Source of the DNA: Nageia nagi
Lineage: Eukaryota; Pinophyta
Direction of reading: 5' to 3'
Assembly: GCA_050084985.1 (NCBI GenBank)
Contig: JBITNC010000001.1
Location: 159,030,001-159,094,000 of the forward strand
DNA length: 64,000 nucleotides
The stretch's first letter is position 1, and every line of letters starts with the position of its first letter. A program made the position numbers and the translations under genes. Under the pieces are notes generated by a model that was not told the DNA's origin, did not search any database, and saw nothing but the letters and a program-made list of their open reading frames with translations. Shown here piece by piece: positions 45,314 to 56,680 of the stretch.

Positions 45314-46440
45314 AATTATAAGTATTAAACAATGTGCTAGAGGATAACTTAAATGATTATTCTTCAAGTCAATATAAAGATTTGATTTTAAAGAGAAAGA
45401 GTCATCAATATTTCATTATGTGATGAATAGTAATTGCTCTTTAAGCAATAGATGTTTCCATTGAATCAACTATTTTGGTATTACGAATAATTGATTTGAT
45501 TTGATAGGATAAATAGTAAAATAAAATATTACGGCATGATAAATAATGCTTTGTTTTATAAGTAAAGAATGTTTTGGTGAATCAAATATTTGATATTGAT
45601 GATATTTGATTGGGACTAGATATGATACTTAGAGAATTAAATTATTGTTGTGGATTGAATAATAAATTGATTCTACAAGGAAAATTTATTTTGGTGAACT
45701 CAATTTTTAAATGTAAGATTATTTGATTTTGTAAGTGAAGATTACAAAATAGAATAATATTAGATTTATAATTAGGGAAGTAAATATTATTGAGTAGAAT
45801 AATTTGGTTTTAAGAAAAGATTATTTTTAGTTAAGGATATTTTGATTGGAAGGATTTATTTGAAGTTTTTCTTAAAAAACAAAAAGTTATTGATGCATAG
45901 ATCAACAGTTATGTTAATCAATAGTTTATATTGGTGAAATTGTTATTGTTAAGATCAAATAATAATGTCATGATATTGATATTTGAGAAATCTTAGTGTA
46001 TGATCAAGATAGGAAATTGGATGCTAAGACCTTGGAAAAGGCTCTTAGTGAGTCCTTAATGGGATTGAGACTAATGTCATATTAGAGATTGAACCTTAAG
46101 AACCTTTTGATGTGTGAAGGCATCAATAAGAGAACCTACAAGGTGGGTTAGGAACTCATCTTGGTCATGGGACATGATCACAAGAAGTGGGCATTCCTAG
46201 TCGAGTAAGACTAGAAGGTTTGAGTAAGGCTCATCTTGCAACACATACGGTGGTGAGACATTGCTCTAAGAAAGTAAATGGAATTGTTGGTAATGAAGTG
46301 ACATCTTCAATATTGATACACTCATGAATCAATGTCAAGGTAGTGGCATTGGTCTTAATGAAAATCGAGCATAATCTAATTTATCGATCACTAAGGCACA
46401 TTCTATTATTAACATTGAATGATGCTAAGACATGAGGCCT
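45314..46440. other. No gene seen
   Basis: AT-rich with recurring gatttgattt words up to about 45950, then a more mixed stretch (46000-46430) of LTR-like composition. No reading frame or repeat is supported. Confidence 0.35.
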
Positions 46441-47330
46441 AACATGAAAAAAAGAAAGAAATTATATTATTGTCCATAGATCACCAAAAGCGATCAATGG
46501 GATTGAAGAGTATACAAGTCTAAAATAGCATGAAGAGCATAGAGGCCCTCACTCAAAGCAAACTGAAAATCTAAGAACAATATAAAGACTAATCCCTAAA
46601 ATGAAATAAATAGTCAAACAGAGAAGCATAAAGAGCAAATAGGGTCAAAGGGGAAGTCTCTCATGATCTGTCTAATTGTGGACTCCTAGACTGATCTATG
46701 TCTACATCGATGCTATTGTAGCTAAAGAAGGTTGTGATCCGTTGCGATCTCATAGAACTAAGGTCAGCATGCATCCTTTGTCTGGTACATCGAGTAGGCC
46801 AAGGTGGGTCCTTAATCCTCCGCCTATGAACTCCCTCTCTTGAGGCAATCGAGAAGAAAGAGTTAATCAAGCGATCCCTTGTCGGGTGCTGGGAGTCGAA
46901 TAATAGACGCTTCCTGAGGAGGAAAGTCTCTGAGACAGACTATTAAACAACGGTGATCTAGGAATTGAAAGAATGTCAAGATCAAGCTATGTGCATCCTG
47001 AAAAAGACAATGATGCTACCCTCGTATCTTATAATAAACCAAGTATCGAAAGATGAAATGATCTTCAATCTCAGGCTCTATTAAGCACAATCGACAAACT
47101 CGAAATTGAGAATTAAACCCTAGTTGTTCCATGTCATAGGTTGAATGGAAAATAGGGAAGGTTACGCATACAAAACAAGCATCTTCCAACTAAGTGTTAA
47201 GAAGTAAACCCTAAAATTGGGAAGGTTGTCCACCTTCTAACCCTTTAGATGGTTGCCTATAGCAACATGGAACCAAGTGGTTGTGCCTCAATGCTATAAT
47301 GTGTTATTGGTTCTCAAACTATTTACATGT
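46441..47330 (-). pseudogene. LINE (non-LTR retrotransposon) ORF2 tail
   Basis: Minus strand, less AT-rich than its surroundings. Near 47110-46880 it reads QFRVCRLCLIEPEIEDHFIF, YLVYYKIRG and, after one stop, HHCLFQDAHSL and FLDHRCLIVCL. The CRLC......E.EDHFIF.C..Y..IR pattern is the Cys/His-rich C-terminal segment of plant LINE ORF2; the second Cys is Tyr here. About 400 bases of 3' untranslated sequence follow, ending ATAATATAATTTC and T-rich sequence near 46441. It is 5'-truncated, as LINE copies usually are. No RT or endonuclease core is present. Confidence 0.6.
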
Positions 47331-47379
47331 AAACCTTGAATGTTTTTTTTAAATGGACCTTAAAAAGTGGGATGTGACA
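47331..47379 (+). repeat. 3' terminus of an LTR
   Basis: GGACCTTAAAAAGTGGGATG then TGACA (ending 47379) repeats the LTR ending seen at 1-36. No primer-binding site follows, so it is a 3' or solo LTR, probably broken by the LINE on its left. The start was not located. Confidence 0.5.
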
Positions 47380-47399
47380 CACATCTTCTATTTGAAGTC

Positions 47400-48040
47400 A
47401 TCGACAAAAAGTCAAAATAGTAGCTTCTATTAGGAATAAGATCCCAAATTTTTGAAAGATCAATATGTACAAAGTCCAAATATCCATGATTTTGTGACCT
47501 ATCCTTATTGAGTTGAAGAAGTTGATTTGGTCATCTTCTTGCTACCTGAGATCAATATGCCCATTGTCATCATTGATTGTAGAAAAAGAGGAATTAGATG
47601 AAAAGTGAAAACTACCTCACATGAAAGAACAAGATGCTTGCCATGTTCCACTTAAAAGTTGTTCTAGCCCAAAGATGGTGATGTTGGGTGCTCATTAGCT
47701 AAAAAGTGAGAACTTCCTCCAATGAAAGAACAAGATGCTTCCCATGTTCCACTCAAAAGGAGTCATATTCCAAAGATGTTAGATGCTCATTAGCAGAAAA
47801 GTGAAAACTACCTCCCATGAAAGAACAAGATGCTTACCATTTTCCACTCAAAAGGAGTTCTAGGAGTTGTCAATGGTACTATGCTTTGTAGTACTATCAA
47901 TGTTGTAGAGAAAATGAAGTATGAAAAAATGAATGGTAAGGCCATACATAAGCTTGTTCTCAACATTTTGACTTGTAAACTTCCATAAACCATGCTACTC
48001 AAGAAGTCATCAAATACAAATTTTTGCCATTTAAATTTGA
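47400..48040 (-). pseudogene. Copia integrase/connector remnant with a triplicated segment
   Basis: Minus-strand copia-like text. TPRTPFEWKMVSILFFHG (about 47870-47815) recalls the TPFEAW.GKKP motif after the integrase core. A segment of 95-101 bases is present three times in tandem (AAAAGTGA at 47601, 47702 and 47797), each containing AAGAACAAGATGCTT and a CCACT(C/T)AAAAG block, so the TPFEW...LFFH stretch is triplicated with different damage in each copy. No catalytic residues are seen. Confidence 0.45.
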
Positions 48041-49264
48041 GAATTCATTTTTGCAAGAAAAGGGTCATTAGCAATCCTCTTTTTAAGGAATTATCTAATC
48101 AAATTTGAAGTACAATTGCAAAATACTGAAAGGAATTTACTAACATCATTAAAAGTGAATCACACAAAATTGACATAGATTTATACTAGTTTCTTCCATT
48201 GTGGAAGTACATCCAATTTAACAGTTTGGATTTTTATTATTGATCAATATTTCAAGAACCTAAAACTACAACAATTGAGTCTTATGTCATCCTTTGGACA
48301 TTCTTACACATTCCAGATCCAATAGTTTTTTCAACCCCTCTCTTGATCAACTCTTCAATACTTTCTCAAGCCTCCCTCTAAGAAACTCAAGAATATCTAT
48401 TTTGGTTTAAGTTCAAACTTGACTCAAGAACCTTCTAGTGGCTTCTTCAATGGTTGTCTCAAACCTTGCTCTTAAGTGGCACAAGAATCTTCAACCATCT
48501 CACAAATAGTATTCACTATCTCCTTCTAAGAGTATAATGAACAAAAGATACATATGAAATTCCTTCTTATATTCAATACAAATATGTACGAAATATATTT
48601 ACTACTTCCCACCATTACAATATGCTCTCACACAATGCAATTGTCACCATTACGTTGTGTGATATATCCAATACATGAAAAATAATAGCATGCAATGACT
48701 TGTTCACCCTACATTATATATATTAGAGTACCCACTTCTATCAAAACTAAAGCAACAATCTTGTCATAATAGTCTTACCCATAAAAGTAATAGAAATGAA
48801 TCTCCTCTTAACAACAATGTGGAGATGAAAAGAAAGAAGCTCCCAATTTGATAGTAACAGCAGTCTAATTCTTAGCCAATTTGATACTAACAGTAGTCTC
48901 TCATGGTAGGCCTGCAACCATGGTAACAACCTGACCACTTCTTGTGGCTCACTCTCCCTTTTCCATGTTCCTCCAACTCTCTTTTTTTTCCCTTCTTATT
49001 GCTACCCTCTCAAGTCTTCTGAAGTGTGAATGGATGTAACTGATGTTTCTTTGACTTGCTTTCAGCTCTCCAAATGACTCCAACCGCTACAGTTTCCTTG
49101 AGAAAGGTGTTGGGAAATGGACCGTTGGCGGTCCTTTTTCTAACAGAAATAGATCATTGGCAATCCTCTTCTTATGAAACTTTGACTTCAAATTTTGCTG
49201 CCAACTTTATTTTTGTGCATATATTAGGAATCTTAATAACTTGATCCATTTTCAAATCATATTT
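48041..49264. other. LTR-like sequence, no gene
   Basis: Around 48170-48230 the text TTTCTTCCATTGTGGAAGTA and CATCCAAT matches 62560-62590. On the minus strand both are followed by a TATAAAT-like box, suggesting the same LTR family. A loosely repeated TCATT(A/G)GCAATCCTCTT segment occurs at 48067 and 49156. I cannot define LTR ends. Short frames here are not supported. Confidence 0.35.
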
Positions 49265-49680
49265 CCAACCCTCTTCATCCTCACATTGCTAGGCTAGATA
49301 ATGCTATTGATGTTTAGAAAAAACTCAAGATGATCTTTGAGGAGAAGAATCAAAATAAGATGCTTCATCTGCAACTAGTATGCACGGGCCATATTGTGAA
49401 AGATGAACATCTTGTCTCCATAGTGCTATGCGCACTACTACCATCTTACCATCTTTTTTAAACAACTTTGAGAATGACCTTACAGAAACTGACTTATGAA
49501 ACAACCCCAAAAAAGTCGAAAGCAGAATCCAAACTAGAGAATCAAGAGAAACCAATGACCACAACAATAACAAGGGAACATCACATAGGACGATGACCTC
49601 ATGATCACTCCAATAATACAACAAATTGATGAGTGAACCGACTCCAATAAAGCTCCAGCCCATGCAAAACATCCTTCCCC
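49265..49680 (+). pseudogene. Copia gag
   Basis: Plus strand. LARLDNAIDV-KKLKMIFEEK (about 49288-49350), then KDEHLVSIVLCALLPSYHLF, TTLRMTLQKLTYETT and a Ser/Lys/Glu-rich tail. This follows the copia gag pattern (A..AW..L...F...N; LL.SLP.SY..F). Stops and frame changes are present. No 5' LTR or primer site is found upstream. Confidence 0.68.
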
Positions 49681-51290
49681 TTCCACGCAGTGGCTTGTGG
49701 ACTCTAGTGCTTCACGACACATGTCTAGACAATGAGATTGGTTCACTTCCCTGCAAAAGTTGACATTCCATGGCTCACATGTCACACTTAGCAAAATACC
49801 ACCCTACTCCATTGAGGGGATAGGCAAAGTTTTGTTTTAATATAGCAATCATTATTACACTATAAATAATTTCCCTAGGTTAGCCCACAACCTAATGTCC
49901 ATGATGCAACTGCTAGATGGAGGAACATTGATAGTTGAGTTCACTCAATCCAATTGAACAAAATCTCAGATACAACCAATTCTTCCCAGATTCCTGCTTG
50001 TGACAGGTATTGGCAAGTTATTTGTGCTTGGTGGAGTTGCAGCATTGAATCCAGCCCTAACAGTGAGACTTGATGATCCTTCTCCACTTTGGAACCAACA
50101 TTATGCCATATGATCAGCTCAATCAAAAGTACCTACATCAAGTTCTTCACAAAGATATGGTAAGAGTTATGAGTTCTCAGATCATATTTATAAGTGTTGT
50201 TCGGCAGGAAAAGAGTATCGTGCACCATCCAGGTCTAGCAATTCTCATCCTTCAAGATCTCTAGACTTGGTGCATACTAATCTTTATGGTCCTTTGGATG
50301 CCAATTCCAATGGAAGTTATTATTTCCAACTCTTTATTGATGACTTCACATGGAAGATGTGGGTTTACTGCTTGAAAAAGAAGTCTCAAGCTCTGCAATA
50401 TCTCAAGAAGTTCAAGCACTTGGTGGAAAGATAGACTAGACGTGGCCTCAAAATTCTTTACTTTGATCAAGGGGAGGAATATAAGTCCAATGAGTTTAAC
50501 AAGTACCTGAAGCAGTATGATGTTGAAGCTACTTGATGACAGCTTACACACCACAACAAGATGGTGTTACCAAAAGATACAATCGCACAATTATAGAGAT
50601 GATGCAATGCATGTTGAAAAATGCTTGCTTGGTAAATTCACAATGGATAGAAGTTGTTGCCACGATGATTAATCTTTTGAACCATGCTCCCACTAGCGCT
50701 CTTGATGGTATTACACCAGGAGGGCATGGACGAACAACTAGCCTTCCATCTCTCATATCAGAGTTTTTGGAAGCATTGCCCACATGAATATTCTGAAGGA
50801 AAAATATAGAAAGATGGAGCAAAAATCCTTGAGGTATATGCTTTTTGGATACATTGAAGATTCAATGGCATAGCAAACTACTTGATCCTATCACAAAGGT
50901 TCACACCAACAAAGATGTAATCTTTGATGAAATGCCTGTCTCACCCCCTTCCTCACCTCCTGAAACAAATGATGTACCAATCATGACACATGTTGATGAT
51001 GAAGTACCATAAATAGCACAAGGTGGTGAACCTAGAATTGACATTAATAGTAGTAATGATACTGATCATGATGCTGTTGATGTATATGATGTAGAAGAAT
51101 TTGATGTTTGGAGATCAAAGTGGTACACCAACACAATGCAAGAATTAGGGATTGTTCCTGATACCTCTACCACATGACCAATGATCCGCAACATGACACA
51201 TCAATCTGTCAGCTATGCATTAATGAATGTTGTCTTCCAAAGTCCTAAACCTTCTTCAGTTTCAGAAGCACTTGATAATTACATTTAACC
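49681..51290 (+). pseudogene. Copia protease, integrase and start of RT
   Basis: The protease reads QWLVDSSASRHMS near 49688-49730 (family D-S-G-A, here D-S-S-A). The pre-integrase region shows DPSPLWNQHYAI and a KCCSAGKEYRAPS remnant (about 50080-50240). The integrase core follows: SRSLDLVHTNLYGPLD, YYFQLFIDDFTW (50255-50360), YFDQGEEYKSNEFN, then GVTKRYNRTIIEMMQCML (50560-50620) and SALDGITP. The connector runs VHTNKDVIFDEMPVS (about 50905-50945) to QSVSYALMNVVFQ and SSVSEALDN (51280), where RT should begin. Homology stops there and a different sequence takes over. Many stops. RT and RNase H are missing. Confidence 0.8.
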
Positions 51291-51329
51291 GAAGAAATTT
51301 ACATATTACAAAAAAAGAAAAAAAGCTAC

Positions 51330-52072
51330 ATTTTTCTTGAAATTTCCAATCATAAATCTAATTGAACAAATCAAACCCATCAGCCAGAAGCAGCTCGACC
51401 TCATCATTCCAGTCAATTGTTACAGGAATAGATTCCTTCTTGTTACAGCACACCTTAACATTCTCCAATGCACAATTTGTTCCTGTATGTGGGTCTTGTT
51501 CACTAGACATTTATTTCAAGAAATTATTTTTATTGTAAGGAATTTTAGTGGGAGTAATATTTTCATGAATTAATCTCTGCTGATTGTTATCTTCCTGTGG
51601 CGGTACTTTTCTGCCCTCCAAGTTATTATCAATGGTTAAATGGTGGTGTTGATGAAAACCAGCATTCTGTGTAGGAATCACGTTCTTATCGGTCAATCTG
51701 CTATGCAGGATATGATTTGTTGCCTCATGATTCTTTGAACTGAATATCCCATCCTGCTGGGAAGCTCTATCAGCTGATAATCGCACACTTCCAGCTTCCT
51801 TGAACATGTCTGTGATGTCCAAAAGATTGAAAACAAATGTCACATTTCTCCTAAATGTACAATAATTTCAAAAGCAAAATAGTTTCAGATTCCCATTAAA
51901 TATATATTGATAGTCAAAATCATATATTGTTGTTTATGTCTGCAAAATAAATGAGGTAAACATGAATGCAAAAGTTGAAGAGCAACAACTTGCCTGGAGG
52001 AAGACTGCTTCTGTTTTTGCTAGTTGAAGCACCATCATGTCTTTCCGGCAAGCATTTTCCCTTCTTGAAAAC
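51330..52072 (-). pseudogene. Host-like gene fragment with an intron
   Basis: Minus strand, less AT-rich than its surroundings. Exon-like piece 52072-51994 reads VFKKGKCLPERHDGASTSKN then RSSLPP, preceded by a good 3' splice site (gccaacag). The next exon from 51809 reads MFKEAGSVRLSADRASQQDG, then HSRLTDKNVIPTQN, then NNQQRLIHENITPTKIPYNK, one stop near 51511, then KVCCNKKESIPVTIDWN and EVELLLADGFDLFN and a stop near 51358. Joining CCAG|gcaagt to cacag|ACATG keeps the frame, so the intron would be of the rare GC-AG type. I do not recognise the protein. It lies antisense between a truncated copia and a copia LTR, so it is captured sequence or remains of the original locus. Confidence 0.55.
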
Positions 52073-52173
52073 CTGTTGGCATGACACTGGAATGTAAGTA
52101 TACTGTATAATTAACCATACTTTTTTTTTCTATTTTTACATTATTTTGGATTTACTACATCAGAGAAATCTTG

Positions 52174-52360
52174 TGTTAGGGTTCTTATTATACATTACAT
52201 TATAATAGTTTCATGTGTTGGGTTGGTTTCTTTCGGTTACTGCACACATTAGTTTTGTGATACTTACGCGAGCTTCTTTGGGTCATAGATAATTGATATC
52301 ATCTTTGTATAAATACTTTCTCATAATAAAAATCGATATAGCGCCCGTTATAATCTAACA
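52174..52360 (+). repeat. Copia LTR (left copy)
   Basis: 187 bp, TGTTAG...CTAACA, matching 62246-62434. It contains TTTGTATAAATACTTTCTC as the promoter box. CGGCATCATAAC, a decayed TGGTATCAGAGC, follows one base later, so it serves as the 5' LTR of the copia element to its right. However, about 26 bases upstream also match the sequence upstream of the right LTR, as if it also closed an earlier copy. Confidence 0.8.
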
Positions 52361-52361
52361 C

Positions 52362-53000
52362 GGCATCATAACATGGTTCATGGCCAAGGAATGTTGAGCA
52401 ATGTTTTGTTGCTCAATAATGCATTTGACGCGAAGGATAAAAAAGAAATACTCCATTTACTTGTGAGCGGTTCACCGTTTATAATTATTTAGTTTCAAAC
52501 AAGCGATCAACATAAAGTCATCAGACGGGCACTTATCTCCAAACTGAATGAAGAAGAACGCAACCAAATGGAGTTGTTACAAAAGAGTGCAACTAGATGA
52601 AAACAAGCCTAACACAATCATGATTAATGCTATATTTTGTGTTCTAGAGTGTCGAATCTACAGTGAGAAAGTAGGTTGAAGGTTAAGGCATCTGAGAGGA
52701 GCATGAAGTGTTCCAGCCAAGGTTGACGTTGAGACGACATTGATCACACCCCTCAAACCCTCCAGAGAAAAACACTAGTGCAATGAGTGTGGCAATTAAC
52801 AGAGGCAAAGTCCACGACATCATTATAGATCTAAAGAAGAAGCAATCATTTTGTATTTGCATCCAAATCATTTAGAATATTTTTAGTGCCCAACAGACAT
52901 ATTTTTTTTTCAAGGTGTTAATTCTACTCCTAAAGTATCCTCTCATTTGTGGCAATAGCTAATCTAAGTGATGAGAAAAAGGATTAAATAACATCTCATT
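52362..53000. other. Copia leader with a signal-peptide-like minus-strand frame
   Basis: A primer-binding-site remnant (52361-52372) then about 630 bases before gag. On the minus strand, frame 52871-52683 contains from its third Met MSWTLPLLIATLIALVFFSG and then FEGCDQCRLNVNLGW: a convincing hydrophobic signal-peptide core followed by a Cys-containing start of a mature protein. Codon use is less AT-rich than the surroundings. It may be a captured first exon of a secreted protein, but with no family match it remains hypothetical. Confidence 0.35.
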
Positions 53001-53007
53001 TTGCTAA

Positions 53008-53740
53008 CAATATGACCACCAATTATCCAAAGTTTCTCCTTCCATATTCATAGTTGTCTTGCAGAAACAATTACTCTACATGGAAAACCAAACTCAACTC
53101 AAGTTTGAAAAAGTTTGGGATGTGGTTGATGGTACCACTACACAACATTCATTTGATGTTGATCAAATAAAAAAAATTTACCAAAACAATGTTTGAGGCC
53201 AAGAAACAGAATCAAATCCTGAACTTGCAAAGTCAACTACATAGTTTGAAGATGAAGAATGGTGAACAATTAGAATCCATTCTTAAAAGGATTGTTGAGT
53301 TGAGAGCTTTGCTACAAGCATTGTGTGAAGCAGTAGAAGATAATACCTCCACGCCTATTGTTTTGAGAGCATTGCCATCAAAATATAAAGTTCATGTGAC
53401 AACTTTGAAGTTAACAAAACAACACCCAGTTTTGAGAAGCTGGTGAATCTACTCCAAAAAGAAGAGTTATTGAAGAGTGATGGTGGACCTCCCATGTCTG
53501 AGAATCAATCTCAATCTCATATGAAGTGTTCAATTAGTGAGAAAACTAGACACAATATGAAGAATTTTTGGTACAACTCCATGAAAAATGGATAGTCCAA
53601 CAATAAAAAACATCAAAAGAAGTCCCTTCAAGATGTCAATGCACTATGGGTGCAAAAGAACAAACAACAACAACATGGCAACATTGCTAAAAAAGATGAT
53701 TCTCAAGTCAATGAGTATCTTTACTACCCATAATCCAAAA
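53008..53740 (+). pseudogene. gag of the split copia element
   Basis: Starts MTTNYPKFLLPYS at 53008. NNYSTWKTKL follows (the copia gag signature NY..W...), then FEAKKQNQILNLQSQLHSLK (53189 on), LRALPSKYKVHVTTLKL, and FEKLVNLLQKEELLKSDGG. It matches the UBN2-type copia capsid layout, ending in a Gln/Asn/Lys-rich tail. Frameshifts lie near 53095 and 53446. Confidence 0.75.
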
Positions 53741-54795
53741 GATGGTTCACACAAAGCACATGATTGAAGAAAAAGACTGGTTTCCACAGCAAGACCTCAT
53801 CAAAGTTTTTCTTGCAAACCATACCAATGATGACATCCAAGGTATTAGTGAAATCTCCTAGCACTTTGGTACACATCATTGCAAGCTTATCAAAGTCTTA
53901 TACATGCCAAGACTTACCAAAATTCTCCTATCTATCAACCAATTTCTCAACCATAACTTGAGAATTGAGTTTGACATAAATAATGGTAAGAAGGTATGCC
54001 TCATTCACAACAAATCTAAAAGTTCAAAAATTGTTGCACATGCCTATGAAATTGGAAAGATGTTTAGGCTTGATACAATCAACAACAATTAACCCTTGGT
54101 GGCAAAGAATAATGATCTTGCTACACTGGAATTGGTTATTTGGTCACTTAAGCATTGGCTATTAGCTTACACTCAGTAGGAATGACATGGTGAGAGGCCT
54201 TCCCTCACTTGAGGATACAAGTGTTATTTACTCCAATTGTCCTGGAAAAAAACATCAAGCACCCTTCAATACTAGTGAGCATCAAGCAAGTGAACCTTTG
54301 CAATTGATGCATACTGATCTATGTGGACCCATGGTACAAAGCATCAATGCTTTCAATGTGGGTTCATTACTAAAAGAAAAAAAATTGAAGTTTTCACCTA
54401 CTTCAAAGAGTTTCAAGCTCTTGTGTAAAACGCAACCAATAAGCATATTCATGTACTTAACTCAAATCGAGGGGAGGAATTCACCAGCACATAATTCTCC
54501 ACCTATCTGAAGCAAAATGGAATTTGTCGTCAAGTGATTGTAGCTTACACACCTAAAAAAAATGGAGTTGCAAAACAACATGATCACATCATCATGGAAA
54601 TGGTGTGTCTCATGTTGAAGGATTCTCATTTGGAACATGCATTTTGGGCAAATGTTGTGCATACAACGATTTATTTACTAAATCGTACACCAAGCAAAGC
54701 TCTTGATGGCATCACACAAAAGGAAGCATGGATAGGAATTAAGCTCTCCATCTCTCATCTTCATGCGTTTGATTGCATAACATACATGCATATTC
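53741..54795 (+). pseudogene. Protease/pre-integrase/integrase of the split copia, left part
   Basis: YMPRLTKILLSINQFLNHNL, RIEFDINNGKKVC and the pre-integrase H/C region (GHLSIGY at 54150; MVRGLPSLED at 54187; CPGKKHQAPF) are readable, then the integrase start LQLMHTDLCGPMV (54300 on). After degraded sequence come YTPKKNGVAKQHDHIIMEMV and CLMLKDSHLEHAFWANVVHT, then YLLNRTPSKALDGITQKEAW (54545-54740) and ITYMHIPK (54775-54800). Homology then stops exactly at the insertion and resumes with QKQKKLDEKS at 58145. Confidence 0.8.
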
Positions 54796-56121
54796 CCAAG
54801 TGTTGGGTAGTTTTTCTTTCCTACCTTGTTGATGGGCAGCTAAGTGGCAAAACTAAGAAGAAATCCAACACCTTAGATGAGAAGGGGTTACCCTCCTCCG
54901 CTATGAGGTAACCTCAAAGGTATCTCTCTAATGAATAGGCAAGAACGGGCTTAGAGAGTGGCTAAGATGTTTGAAGTTGTTACCAACCTTAAATATGATT
55001 TGTTTGATCAAGGACTCGGATCATCTGGCATCTTTGTAAGGATTGCTTCTAGAACAAAAACTAAAAAGGGATGCAAAAGTTACGCAAAGAAAGTGAAAAA
55101 TAAAAGAAAAATAGTAAGGAAGATTGGAGATGGTTAGAGGCATATGAGTTCAGCCCTCTTGCATCGAACTCCACCGACGATTACAATGTCTGAATGCCAA
55201 GTTCCTCCGGGTTTGTTATAAGTTCCGCATATCCACATTCCTCTCATACTAGCCAATGACACGAATGATCTAGAAGAAGGAATATCCTCTCACACTAGCC
55301 AACAACATGAATGGCCTACAGGAGGGAGCAAGCATCTAAGGGTAATGGTGTTGGTTGTGTCACAAATGGCACCTTTAACATGTGGATGAAGTTCTCATGC
55401 TAAACGTCATAGGGGAACGCAATTCAGAATTATTCAAGTCTAGTTTCATACCATGAGCAATCACCAACTATGCATTACATTCAACACTTCAAAAGAATAA
55501 TCAACCACTCCTTCACCCACCTCTCAAGAGGTTTGCAAAATGTTCCAAATGTCTATGTAAAACACACCAATGATACCATCACATGCCAAAGCTCATAGTC
55601 ACATAAAAACGGAGTTGCGCAAGTTAATTCAAAAGATCATGCAACATTCACAATAGACAAGTGCTTAATAGAAAGAATTACTCTACACATCTAATTGCAA
55701 ATGTTCACGTCCGAAATCCGAAATTCCATCCTCCTTACAAATAAGCATCCAAGGGGTATAAATAGTTTTTCATAGCAACACTAAGTGTTGCCCTAACCCT
55801 AATACATATTCCAAAAAAATTAAAAGAGGTCCAATGAAAATCTGCCACATGGTGTTACAAGATTTCCGCAACACCTGTGGGAGCAAATCCTCAATTAATC
55901 ATAGGGTTGAAATTAAGTTCAACAAGTTTTTGAAATTCAAACTAAAAATAAAATTGCCATAAATAAAATGAGATAAAATTGTTGCATTTGCAACATCACG
56001 CCTAAATGCTTCTTTGGCACTCAAGAATTCATCCATTCCTCTCGCCTCTACAACACTAGGCTCAGAACCTTCAACATTTGCTTGTTGACGATATCCCTTG
56101 TTCTTTAGCGGACACCTTGTC

Positions 56122-56680
56122 TCAAAGATGATATAGTCTTAGAGGCGTGTTCTCCTCTTCATGGTTCAATTTCTCTTGGCTCTCCTCCAGTTCCTTAGCG
56201 AGTCTGGTGATGTCTTTGATTCGCTTTGCCCCAATGGTCTCAACTTTACCAATTTCGATCTTCAGAGTATGGGCCTCCAAGTGTTGAGGTATATCTAGAT
56301 CTTTGTTCAGGAAGACCTTGGTGATAGAAAATGTATTATTGACCTTGAAGATAAATTTACTCACATAGTGAGTCATCATGGATTCATGTTCTACTCTATG
56401 GCTGGGGTCTTCATGTAATGCTCATGTTGAAGCTGCAAGATCAATATTGGATTCCTGGCTTGATGAGGCACTGTTGGTCGTCACTACTTCTGGCTTGACC
56501 TCTTTCTCTTGTGCCTTGGGGTTTGTCTCCATTTTTATGCTTGATGTGAAGTAATACCCCGATCGTCTTAGCAAATGGAGAGGGAGGGTTTTCTTCAATC
56601 ACCCTAAAGACTTCAAAAGGATTTTTCTGTCTAGGTGCTTTAGTGAAGTTGGCAAGAGGGACCAATCTAGTCAGGTAAGA
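56122..56680 (-). pseudogene. Unrecognised ORF in the 3339-bp insertion
   Basis: Minus strand, about 185 codons in two frames joined by one shift near 56500. The first part starts VPLANFTKAPRQKNPFEVF, then ENPPSPFAKTIGVLLHIKHK. After the shift come EVKPEVVTTNSASSSQESN, one stop, then MMTHYVSKFIFKVNNTFSIT, LEAHTLKIEIGKVETIG and a charged helical end (ITRLAKELEESQEKLNHEEE), with a stop at 56122. Composition is close to coding and damage is light, so it was recently functional or passively preserved. I see no gag, pol or transposase motif. The charged C-terminus suggests a coiled coil. Confidence 0.5.

Noticed and set aside
41106-47379. The LTR start TGTGATGTCCC and the LTR end GGGATGTGACA as ends of one element containing the PPR cluster
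   Set aside because: The flanking five bases (CGGAG and CACAT) do not match, and a primer site follows the first LTR at 41932, so they belong to different insertions.
49325-50822. Minus-strand frames of about 85-115 codons
   Set aside because: They lie opposite recognisable copia gag, protease and integrase on the plus strand and have no motif of their own.
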